10,761 bases of DNA, from assembly GCA_027730885.1 (NCBI GenBank), contig JAQCHM010000075.1:1-10761 (forward strand). The letters are read 5' to 3'. This document shows positions 1 through 6,564 of this stretch, one piece after another. The position numbers and the translations under genes are program-made. Source of the stretch: Actinomycetota bacterium. GTDB lineage: Bacteria; Actinomycetota; Acidimicrobiia; Acidimicrobiales; SZUA-35. The stretch's first letter is position 1, and every line of letters starts with the position of its first letter. The notes under the pieces are model-generated. The model saw only the letters and a program-made list of their open reading frames with translations, was not told where the DNA came from and did no database searches.

Positions 1-64
1 AAAGCGACAGGCACCCCGCCGAAACTATCCGGGGTCGTGGTCGAACGAGTGGCCGGGGCGCACC

Positions 65-70
65 TACCAT
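65..70 (+). promoter_or_regulatory. -10-like element TACCAT for a leaderless start of the NamZ-type gene
   Basis: TACCAT fits the actinobacterial TAnnnT -10 consensus and ends exactly 6 nt before the ATG at 77, so transcription would begin at or next to the start codon. No Shine-Dalgarno is visible between it and the ATG. The upstream TCGAAC at 41-46 is only a weak -35 candidate. The same spacing recurs before three other genes in this window, which raises confidence. The preceding 64 bases hold no gene I can support. Confidence 0.55.
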
Positions 71-76
71 TCGGCG

Positions 77-1423
77 ATGCGGTGCGGCCGACTCTTCATC
101 GTCGGCGTGCTGATGTCCGTCTCCTGCGCCGATTCGGCCTCGCGGCCGGTCACCCCGCCCTCGACCACCCCGCCCTCGAATTCGAGCGCGACGACCACGA
201 CGGCTTCTGTGGCCACATCGACGACGACCGTGTTCACCCGGCCGACTCCTGAGGTCCGGACGGGTGCCGAAATGCTGGTGGTCGAGGGTTTCTCTTCCTT
301 GACCGGCATGACCATCGGCCTGATCGTGAACCAGACCGCCGTCGTCGACGGGGTGCACCTGATCGATCTGGTGGCAGGGTCGACGGCGGTCGAACTGGGA
401 GCGGTGTTCGCGCCCGAGCACGGGTTACGCGGGTTGGCCGATGCCGGTGAGCTGGCGGTCGACGGCGTCGACGAGCGGACGGGTGTGCCGGTCCACAGTC
501 TGTACGGAGCGAACCGCCAGCCGACGCTCGATCAGTTGCGGAACCTCGACGCCCTGGTCTACGACATCCAGGACGTCGGCTGCCGTTTCTACACCTACAT
601 CGCGACCATGGGCCTGGCCATGCAGCGGGCGGCCGAGACCGGTATCCCGTTCGTCGTGTTGGATCGGCCCGAGCCCCAAGGCGGCACCCGCCCCCAAGGA
701 CCCATCGGCGCGGTGGACGTCGGCTCGTTCGTCTCGCCCTATCCGATTCCGTCGGCTTACGCCATGACTGCGGGGGAGCTGGCCCAGGCGATCAAGGGCG
801 AGGCCTGGCTGCCCGGCCTGCAGAGTCTCGACCTGCGCGTGATCAGGGTCGACGGCTGGCGGCGCGGCCGGATAGGGCAGACGACCGAGAGCGACTGGGT
901 GCCGCCGAGTCCCGCACTACCGTCCCTCCAGTCAGCGCGCGCCTACCCGGGAACGGTGCTGTTGGAGGCCACGACATTGAGCTACGGCTCAGGCGGACCT
1001 TGGCCTTTCTCCTCGGTCGGCGCACCCTGGCTCGATGCCGATACCCTGGCCGCCGCCCTGAACGGCCGCTCGTTGCCCGGGGTCCGCTTCGAGTCGGTGA
1101 CCATGACGGCGGACCCCGCCATCGCACCGCGAGCCCGGTTCCCGAACCAGCAAGTCCCCGCCGTCCGCATCGCCATCACCGAACCCGCCGCCTACGAAGC
1201 GGTCTCAACCGGCGTCCATCTGTTGGCGGAAGCGTTTGCTCAGGCCGACGCCGGCGGGCATCGGGTGATCGACCGCCCGGCGACCTTCGATCTCCTCGCT
1301 GGGTCGACATCGATTCGAGCCGGGCTGGAGGCCGGCCTCCCGACGGCCGACATCGTCGCCGGGTGGCAAGTCGAGCTCGCGGCCTTCGAACAGATCCGCG
1401 GGCGGTACCTGCTCTATCCGTGA
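77..1423 (+). CDS. namZ: DUF1343/NamZ-type exo-beta-N-acetylmuramidase, predicted lipoprotein
   Basis: This 448-aa protein matches the DUF1343 family, whose characterised Bacillus member NamZ (GH171) removes MurNAc from the non-reducing ends of peptidoglycan fragments during wall turnover. Visible family blocks are FAPEHGLRG (111-119), VYDIQDVGCRFYTYIATM (161-178), LDRPEPQGG (195-203), YPIPSAYAMTAGELA (222-236), the PSPALPSLQSARAYPGT region (277-293), GAPW (315-318) and a terminal RYLLYP. The N-terminus has two basic residues, a short hydrophobic run and a plausible lipobox ending at Cys17. A Ser/Thr/Pro-rich linker (about 24-58) follows, so the enzyme is probably anchored outside the membrane. 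The ATG at 77 is chosen because it gives the signal peptide directly and lies 6 nt after a -10-like hexamer. One oddity is that the usual SxGRGT segment reads GSGGPWPF (304-311). The gene overlaps the convergent ABC gene by 10 nt. The family call is firm; the exact substrate is inferred. Confidence 0.88.
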   Translation: MRCGRLFIVGVLMSVSCADSASRPVTPPSTTPPSNSSATTTTASVATSTTTVFTRPTPEVRTGAEMLVVEGFSSLTGMTIGLIVNQTAVVDGVHLIDLVAGSTAVELGAVFAPEHGLRGLADAGELAVDGVDERTGVPVHSLYGANRQPTLDQLRNLDALVYDIQDVGCRFYTYIATMGLAMQRAAETGIPFVVLDRPEPQGGTRPQGPIGAVDVGSFVSPYPIPSAYAMTAGELAQAIKGEAWLPGLQSLDLRVIRVDGWRRGRIGQTTESDWVPPSPALPSLQSARAYPGTVLLEATTLSYGSGGPWPFSSVGAPWLDADTLAAALNGRSLPGVRFESVTMTADPAIAPRARFPNQQVPAVRIAITEPAAYEAVSTGVHLLAEAFAQADAGGHRVIDRPATFDLLAGSTSIRAGLEAGLPTADIVAGWQVELAAFEQIRGRYLLYP

Positions 1424-3093
1424 GTAGCTGAGAGGGTGATCACCGCATCGGCCCTGGCCAACGCGGCCGGTCGGTTCGAAGCGGTCAAGACCGTGTAGCC
1501 GGCGGCGGACAGACGGGACCACAGCAGGAGCTCGGTCTCGACGTCGAGCGCACTCGTCAGATCATCGAGGACCAGAAGTTCCGGTTTGCGGGCCAACGCC
1601 CGCGCCGCCGCCGCTCGCTGTGCTTGACCGCCGCTCAGGCGCACGCCCCGAGCGCCGACCATGGTGGCCAATCCGGCAGGAAGCGCATCGACATCGGAGT
1701 CGAAGGCGGCTAGTTCGATGGCGTCCAGAAGGTCACGGTCGGACACGTCGAAGCCGAGACGGAGGTTGTCGGCCAGGGACTCGGCGAACAACCGCGGAGC
1801 CTGGGCCACGTACGCGCTCCGAGGCGGCACGAAGAACGCCGCCCGGTCCTCGACCAGAACCCCATTCCAACGCACCACGCCTGAATCGATGTCGAGCAAT
1901 CCAATGACGGCCCGGAGCAACGAAGACTTGCCCGAGCCCACCACACCGCTCACAACGGTGATCGAACCCCGCTCGACGACCAGAGAAACGTCGAACAAGC
2001 CGCGCGAGGCCACCGTCAGACCCTCGACGCTCAGCCGAGCGAGCGGAATGGCCGGCGGTGCAGCGGGAGCCGCAATCCGCGGCCCGCCCAGAACGGGCAA
2101 CGGCTGGTGGTGGACCAAGGGGTCTTCGCCACCTGGCAGCGCCTCGGGCAGCAGGACCTCGATTCGGCCGGCCGACACCTCCGCCCGGCGTCGACCGGTG
2201 AACACCATGCCGAGCCGCATCGGCAACCAGATCAGGCCAGCCAGGTAGGCCGCGAACTGAGCGATCTCCCCAGCTGTCAGAGCGCCTCTTGCCGCGACCG
2301 CCAACGCGATCCCGAGAAAAACGTCCGAGGCGGTCGTGTTGATCGACCACATCACGTCGTTCCACACGGTCTCGCCCACCGCCGCCTTGGCCCGAGTCGC
2401 GTTGAGTCGGTCGAGCCGCCGGAGAATGCTGCCATGGGCCCCGGTGACCTTGACGGTCAACGACGCCTCGATGCCTGCGGCGAGGAACCCGCTGACCGCG
2501 CTCGAAGCCTCACGAGCACGAACCCGAAACACTCGAGCCAAGTTGGCCAGCAGCCCGTTGCCCCATCCGGTGAGCAGCAACGGCACCGCTCCGGCCAGGG
2601 CGGCGGGCAAGTCGATGCTGGCGAGGAACCAGAAGGCCACGACGCCGTAGACCAGCGAACCCAGCATGTCGGTCCAGTTGTCCAGCAGGAACATCACGTC
2701 CTGCGGATCGTCCCGAAGTCGAACGAGCACATCACCGACAGCTGTCTTTCGGGGACCCGAACGCGGCCCCCCACTGGCCAGCTGCGCCTCGACCGCGTTG
2801 GCCCGCATCAACGCCTTGGAGGACTCGACGCCCTTGATATAGGTGGGGTGGGCGAACACCATCATCGAGATGATGGCGATCTCGGCCAGCGCCAGGGCAC
2901 CGAGATAGACGAACGATCGGGGGGTGGCACCGTTCTGCTGAAGTTCGGTGAATACCCGCCCGATCAGCCAGCCGGGAAGGATCGGCGAGATGAAGAACAT
3001 GGTCCAGCCGGTCATTCCCAGCCAGTACTGCACCGGTCGGAAGTTGGCTGCGGTGATGATTCGCCGTTCGAGACGTAGTCCTTGCGCGGTCAC
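1414..3093 (-). CDS. ABC exporter half-transporter (permease-ATPase fusion), degenerate ATPase subunit
   Basis: This 559-aa type IV exporter half has a transmembrane domain (about 24-300) followed by a nucleotide-binding domain. Visible motifs are Walker A GVVGSGKSS (383-391), Q-loop Gln431, a perfect LSGGQ (486-490), Walker B LLVLD (506-510) and SALD D-loop (514-517). The residue after Walker B is Asp511 instead of the catalytic Glu, and the switch-His position reads ASNR with Asn540. The A-loop aromatic also appears absent. The protein stops about 20 residues after the switch position, so the usual C-terminal strand and helices are missing. The start is GTG in a 4-nt GTGA overlap with the upstream ABC gene, preceded by GAGGAG at 5 nt. 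It most likely pairs with that neighbour as a heterodimer, contributing LSGGQ to the partner's active site while its own site is weak. The substrate cannot be read from sequence; drug, lipid or peptide export are all possible. Confidence 0.88.
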   Translation of the reverse strand: MTAQGLRLERRIITAANFRPVQYWLGMTGWTMFFISPILPGWLIGRVFTELQQNGATPRSFVYLGALALAEIAIISMMVFAHPTYIKGVESSKALMRANAVEAQLASGGPRSGPRKTAVGDVLVRLRDDPQDVMFLLDNWTDMLGSLVYGVVAFWFLASIDLPAALAGAVPLLLTGWGNGLLANLARVFRVRAREASSAVSGFLAAGIEASLTVKVTGAHGSILRRLDRLNATRAKAAVGETVWNDVMWSINTTASDVFLGIALAVAARGALTAGEIAQFAAYLAGLIWLPMRLGMVFTGRRRAEVSAGRIEVLLPEALPGGEDPLVHHQPLPVLGGPRIAAPAAPPAIPLARLSVEGLTVASRGLFDVSLVVERGSITVVSGVVGSGKSSLLRAVIGLLDIDSGVVRWNGVLVEDRAAFFVPPRSAYVAQAPRLFAESLADNLRLGFDVSDRDLLDAIELAAFDSDVDALPAGLATMVGARGVRLSGGQAQRAAAARALARKPELLVLDDLTSALDVETELLLWSRLSAAGYTVLTASNRPAALARADAVITLSATHG

Positions 3094-4904
3094 GCCAACT
3101 CCTCGGCCTCGGCACCCATGGCCAACAATTGGGCGTAGCGAGACCCAGGGTCGGTCAACAGGTCGACCCGGGCGCCGAACTCGACGAGCTCGCCATCGGC
3201 GAGGACCGCGATGTCGTCGCAGATGGATAGGGTCTCCAAACGGTGGGCGATGATCACACCCGTCCGTCCATCGAGCAATCGCGCGACCGCGACCGAGATC
3301 GCCGCCTGGGTGACCGGGTCGACGCGAGCAGTCGCCTCGTCGAGCACGACAACATCCGGGTGGTGCAACAGGGCGCGGGCGATGGCCAACAACTGAGCCT
3401 CACCGGCCGACAGCCCGGCGCGATCGTCCTGCTCGGCCCGGTTGTCGGGCGACAGCATGGTGTCGAGCCCGGATGGCAGATCAGCCAACCACGGACCCAG
3501 TCCCGCGGACACCAGCGCGTCGACGATGCGCTCATCGGTGTGCTGGCTTTCGCGGTCGAACAGGTCGCTGTCGAACAGATCGCTGTCGAACATGGTGACG
3601 TTCTCCCGAACGGTGCCGGGGAAGAGCTGCACGTCCTGGGGGATGGCACTGACCCGCCGCCGGAAGTCGGCCTCGAGCACCCGACCGACGTCGACGCCAC
3701 CCAGGGTCACCGAACCAGACGTGGTGTTGACCAAGCGCAGCGCCAGCCGAATGGCCGACGTCTTGCCCGAACCCGAGCGGCCCAAGAGGCCGACCACCCG
3801 TCCGGCCTCGACCCGCAGATTCAGATGCTGCAGGGCAGCCTCTCCCTGCGAGGCGTCGTCGTAGACCAGACCTGCGTTCGAGAACTCGAGAGCCAGCGGT
3901 CCTGCGGGCAGTGGGCGCTCCCCCAGGTCGACGCGTCGACCCTCTTCGAGCAGCTCGGTGACGCGCTGCGCCGCGCCCGAGACCCCTTGGGCCTCCATCA
4001 GCCGCCAGGTCAGGTGTTCCACCGGCGAACGCACGACATCGACCAGCCGGTAACCCAGAACGACGTCCCCTATCCCCAAGCCCCCTCGGCGAAAGAGCAG
4101 CAAACCGGCGCCGAGCACCGCGATCTGGGTCAGCAGGATCACCGCGCGTAAGCCGCTGTTCACCTTCATCTCGGCCCGGGTCCGCAACGACATCGCGTCG
4201 ACCAGACGGCGAGCCGCGTCACCGAAGCGGCGGAGTCCGTGAGCGCCGGCGCCGAGCGATGCGACATCCTCGGCCCCCGAAACGTACTGCTCGATGATGC
4301 TGTTCATCTCCGAGTCGATGGTCCGCTCCCGGGTCACGGCGGCCGTGGTCGTGTCTCGGGTCGACCATCCGCGCCAGGCAAGCGCCGCGAAGCCGACGGC
4401 CATCGGGACGGCCAGCCATGGTTCGACGAGAGCCATCACGACGAGGGAAGCGATGGCCAGCATGGAGATCCCGGCGATGCGGGCCACCACCGCGGACAGG
4501 AAGGACGTGAGCGCCGTGACGTCGCCGTCGCAACGGGTCAGCAGCTCGCCGGGCGTGCGGTCGCGGTGGAACGACAGGTCCGCGTTGAGGACCAGACTCG
4601 CCAGTTCGTGCCGCAACCCGTTGGTCAAGCGCCACGCCAGCAACGCCGACCTCCACGTCACCACAACGATCAGCAGCGACGACGCCAAGCCGAGCCCGGC
4701 GAACGTCAGCGCCACGGTCACCAACTCGCTGACCGGCGCCTGGGCGATGACCCGGTCGACGAAGCGGGCCATGGCGAACGACGCCGCGATCGGCAGTGCC
4801 GCCGACAAGGCCATGAGCAACCCGAGACCCGCGAATGCGCGCCGGTGAGGGGCGACGAGCCCGACGAGCACCCTCCAATGCGACCTTGACGCCGACCCGG
4901 ACAT
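3090..4904 (-). CDS. ABC exporter half-transporter (permease-ATPase fusion), catalytic subunit
   Basis: This 604-aa half-exporter is the first gene of a two-gene operon with 1414-3093. Hydrophobic segments fall near 25-45, 62-84, 138-175 and 250-272, with the typical GELLTRCDGDVTAL coupling-helix region at 119-132. The ATPase domain has a possible A-loop Tyr348, Walker A GRSGSGKT (375-382), Q-loop Gln423, Walker B VVVLDE with the catalytic Glu523, and switch His554 (IIAHR). Its signature motif is LSAGE (498-502) instead of LSGGQ, and the segment before it (483-497) does not resemble the usual VGExG X-loop. A repeated FDSDL tract lies at 439-450. Together with the partner's intact LSGGQ and altered catalytic residues, this predicts one working and one degenerate ATP site. 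The ATG at 4904 lies 6 nt after a TACCGT -10-like hexamer with no Shine-Dalgarno, which supports this start. The cargo is unknown. Confidence 0.9.
   Translation of the reverse strand: MSGSASRSHWRVLVGLVAPHRRAFAGLGLLMALSAALPIAASFAMARFVDRVIAQAPVSELVTVALTFAGLGLASSLLIVVVTWRSALLAWRLTNGLRHELASLVLNADLSFHRDRTPGELLTRCDGDVTALTSFLSAVVARIAGISMLAIASLVVMALVEPWLAVPMAVGFAALAWRGWSTRDTTTAAVTRERTIDSEMNSIIEQYVSGAEDVASLGAGAHGLRRFGDAARRLVDAMSLRTRAEMKVNSGLRAVILLTQIAVLGAGLLLFRRGGLGIGDVVLGYRLVDVVRSPVEHLTWRLMEAQGVSGAAQRVTELLEEGRRVDLGERPLPAGPLALEFSNAGLVYDDASQGEAALQHLNLRVEAGRVVGLLGRSGSGKTSAIRLALRLVNTTSGSVTLGGVDVGRVLEADFRRRVSAIPQDVQLFPGTVRENVTMFDSDLFDSDLFDRESQHTDERIVDALVSAGLGPWLADLPSGLDTMLSPDNRAEQDDRAGLSAGEAQLLAIARALLHHPDVVVLDEATARVDPVTQAAISVAVARLLDGRTGVIIAHRLETLSICDDIAVLADGELVEFGARVDLLTDPGSRYAQLLAMGAEAEELA
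3099..3104 (-). promoter_or_regulatory. Ribosome binding site GAGGAG of the second ABC gene
   Basis: Read on the minus strand, GAGGAG lies 5 nt before the GTG at 3093, inside the end of the upstream ABC gene. It supports the GTG start, and the GTGA stop/start overlap suggests translational coupling that would keep the two subunits in equal amounts. Confidence 0.7.
3555..3592 (-). repeat. Two and a half tandem 15-bp units encoding FDSDL in the catalytic ABC subunit
   Basis: Two 15-bp units (3555-3569 and 3570-3584) differ at one base and are followed by the start of a third (3585-3592). On the minus strand they encode acidic-aromatic FDSDL repeats between the Q-loop and the signature motif, in the helical subdomain. 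The unit is a multiple of three, so gain or loss would keep the frame. Replication slippage is the simplest origin. Confidence 0.75.
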
Positions 4905-4910
4905 CCCGCG

Positions 4911-4916
4911 ACGGTA
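4911..4916 (-). promoter_or_regulatory. -10-like element TACCGT for leaderless ABC operon mRNA
   Basis: On the minus strand TACCGT ends exactly 6 nt before the ATG at 4904. No Shine-Dalgarno lies between. It sits in the 73-bp divergent region shared with the MscS-like gene and is part of an ACGGTACC repeat found again at 4967-4974. Confidence 0.55.
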
Positions 4917-4965
4917 CCCGCTGCCTCGTACGGCGCTATCGAAGTTTCGGCCCGCGGCGAGCCGC

Positions 4966-4971
4966 TACGGT
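4966..4971 (+). promoter_or_regulatory. -10-like element TACGGT for a leaderless MscS-like mRNA
   Basis: TACGGT ends exactly 6 nt before the GTG at 4978, with no Shine-Dalgarno. It overlaps the second ACGGTACC copy. A -35 element is not convincing. By position this may also be the promoter for the downstream cysDNC genes, since cysD has a Shine-Dalgarno and I see no TAnnnT in the 48-bp gap before it. Confidence 0.5.
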
Positions 4972-4977
4972 ACCGAT

Positions 4978-5601
4978 GTGTCCGTCAACGATTTCGAGTG
5001 GTCAGACGTCCCGACCAGGGCGCTCGCCATCATCGCCGTGCTCATCGGCGCCTCTGTCCTGAGTTCGCTCGCCCGCCTGTTCCTTCGCCAACTCACCCGC
5101 CGAGCGCTCAGCCAGGCCCTCTCCGGCAAGGGGCGACTGCTCAAGCGTCTCCCCCGCAGCCATGACGTCGGCGGTCCGGATCCGCGGCCCGGTCAGCGAG
5201 CCGACGCTGCGGCGCAGATGCTGGCCCGGATCGCATCGCTCGTCATCACCATCTCGGCCCTGCTCATCATCCTGCGCATCCTCGAACTGAACCCGCTGGT
5301 GCTGGTGTCCTCGGCCGGCTTCCTGGGCGCTGGAGTCGCCATCGGCGGCCAGGCGCTCATCAAGGACTGGCTCACCGGCCTCATGGTCCTGCTCGAGGAT
5401 CGCTACGCCGTCGGCGACGACATTACGGTGCGCGTCGGAGGACAGGACGTGAGCGGGCGGGTGGAGACCTTGACCAGCGCGGCCTTGCGCATGCGGTTGC
5501 CCGAGGGCCCGACCTGGCATGCAGGCCACGGCTCGGTCGAGAGTGTGACCAACCATTCCCAGCTCCTCCCCACCGAAAGCCCGCTCGCAGCCAAGGACTA
5601 A
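4978..5601 (+). CDS. Short MscS-like mechanosensitive channel family protein
   Basis: This 207-aa protein resembles the pore and beta-domain of the MscS family, channels that release solutes on osmotic downshift. Predicted membrane segments are 13-35, 82-103 and a glycine/alanine-rich pore helix at about 110-136 (SAGFLGAGVAIGGQ, then LIKDWLTGLMVLLEDRYAVGD). A beta-rich segment follows, including GRVETLTSAALRMR (160-173), and it ends in a TNHSQ motif (191-195) like the N-S block of MscS. The protein stops soon after, so most of the C-terminal alpha/beta vestibule of E. coli MscS (286 aa) is missing. The charged loop between the first two helices is rich in basic residues and proline. The GTG start is chosen because it lies 6 nt after a -10-like hexamer; the overlapping ATG at 4976 is in another frame. 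The 48-bp gap to cysD could allow co-transcription. Family membership is clear; gating is not shown. Confidence 0.82.
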   Translation: MSVNDFEWSDVPTRALAIIAVLIGASVLSSLARLFLRQLTRRALSQALSGKGRLLKRLPRSHDVGGPDPRPGQRADAAAQMLARIASLVITISALLIILRILELNPLVLVSSAGFLGAGVAIGGQALIKDWLTGLMVLLEDRYAVGDDITVRVGGQDVSGRVETLTSAALRMRLPEGPTWHAGHGSVESVTNHSQLLPTESPLAAKD

Positions 5602-5640
5602 GCCAACCCCGAACCCGTTCTACCGGACCGGCCCGTCGAT

Positions 5641-5645
5641 AAGGA
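5641..5645 (+). promoter_or_regulatory. Ribosome binding site AAGGA deciding the cysD start
   Basis: AAGGA lies 7 nt before the ATG at 5653 but only 4 nt before the in-frame GTG at 5650. The spacing favours the ATG. A Shine-Dalgarno here contrasts with the likely leaderless starts of first genes in the window. Confidence 0.65.
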
Positions 5646-5652
5646 ACAGGTG

Positions 5653-6564
5653 ATGGCTTCCACCTATCGACTCAGCGACCTTCGTGCTCTCGAGGCAGAG
5701 TCGATCCACATCATTCGCGAGGTCGCGGCCGAGTTCGAACGTCCGGTCATGATCTTCTCGGGCGGCAAGGACTCGATCGTGATGCTTCACCTCGCAATCA
5801 AGGCCTTTCACCCGGCCAAGGTGCCCTTCCCCATCATGCACGTCGACACGGGGCACAACTTCGACGAGGTCATCGAGTATCGCGACCGACGGGTCGCCGA
5901 AACCGGTCTCCGGCTCATCGTCGCGTCGGTGCAGGAAGCCATCGATCGCGGTGACGTGGTCGAGGAGACCGGTCCGCGTGCGTCGCGCAACGGTTTGCAG
6001 ACCTCGGCGTTGTTGCACGCCATCGAGGAGCACCGCTTCGACGCTCTGTTCGGCGGTGCCCGCCGGGACGAGGAGAAGGCCAGGGCAAAGGAGAGGGTCT
6101 ACAGCTTCCGCGACGAGTTCGGGCAGTGGGGCCCAAAGGGGCAGCGTCCCGAGCTGTGGAACCTGTACAACGGGCGCCACAACATCGGCGAGCACTTCCG
6201 CATCTTCCCCATCTCCAACTGGACCGAACTCGACGTGTGGCATTACATACGGGACGAGAACATCGACCTCCCGTCGGTGTACTACTCCCACCAGCGGCAG
6301 GTCTTCCGCCGTGACGGAATGTGGCTGGCCGACACTCCCTTCATCAACCGGATGGACGGCGAGAACCTCGAAACGCACCTTGTCCGATTCCGCACCATCG
6401 GCGACGCGACGTGCACCGGGGCGGTCGAGTCGCCGGCGAACACCATCGACAAGGTGATCGACGAGGTCGCGTCGACCCGCATCACCGAACGCGGCGCGAC
6501 ACGCGCTGACGACCGACGCACCGAAGCGGCCATGGAAGATCGCAAGAGGGAGGGGTACTTCTGA
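5653..6564 (+). CDS. cysD: Sulfate adenylyltransferase subunit 2 (CysD)
   Basis: CysD is the catalytic subunit of ATP sulfurylase. It adenylylates sulfate to APS in the cytoplasm with CysN as its GTPase partner. The 303-aa length matches the family. The N-type PP-loop SGGKDS is at residues 36-41, followed by HVDTGHNFDEV. Other family blocks are GGARRDEEKARAKER, the WTELDVWHYI region, FRTIGDATCTGAVES and the C-terminal MEDRKREGYF. The ATG at 5653 fits the AAGGA spacing better than the GTG one codon upstream. The stop overlaps the cysN start by one base (TGATG), so translation is probably coupled and the two subunits are made together. No sulfur-responsive riboswitch or operator is evident in the 48 bp upstream. 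Confidence 0.97.
   Translation: MASTYRLSDLRALEAESIHIIREVAAEFERPVMIFSGGKDSIVMLHLAIKAFHPAKVPFPIMHVDTGHNFDEVIEYRDRRVAETGLRLIVASVQEAIDRGDVVEETGPRASRNGLQTSALLHAIEEHRFDALFGGARRDEEKARAKERVYSFRDEFGQWGPKGQRPELWNLYNGRHNIGEHFRIFPISNWTELDVWHYIRDENIDLPSVYYSHQRQVFRRDGMWLADTPFINRMDGENLETHLVRFRTIGDATCTGAVESPANTIDKVIDEVASTRITERGATRADDRRTEAAMEDRKREGYF
6546..6555 (+). promoter_or_regulatory. Strong purine-rich ribosome binding site of cysN
   Basis: GAGGGAGGGG lies 8 nt before the cysN ATG at 6564 and inside the codons for the end of CysD. It supports the ATG start and coupled translation. Confidence 0.7.

Noticed and set aside
2107..3078. 323-codon plus-strand open frame opposite the second ABC gene
   Set aside because: Composition is Gln/Arg/His/Gly-rich without hydrophobic core patterns, and it lies fully within a gene with clear ABC motifs on the other strand.
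1414..4904. Possible CydDC-type cysteine/glutathione exporter identity for the ABC pair
   Set aside because: Two adjacent heterodimeric halves suit CydDC in form, but no cytochrome bd genes are nearby and no CydD- or CydC-specific motif is evident, so a general exporter call is safer.
5602..5649. Riboswitch or sulfur-responsive leader before cysD
   Set aside because: Only 48 bp separate the MscS-like stop from cysD, with no stem-loop or known riboswitch core visible.
5620..6378. 252-codon minus-strand open frame opposite cysD
   Set aside because: cysD on the plus strand shows complete family motifs, and the antisense translation has none.
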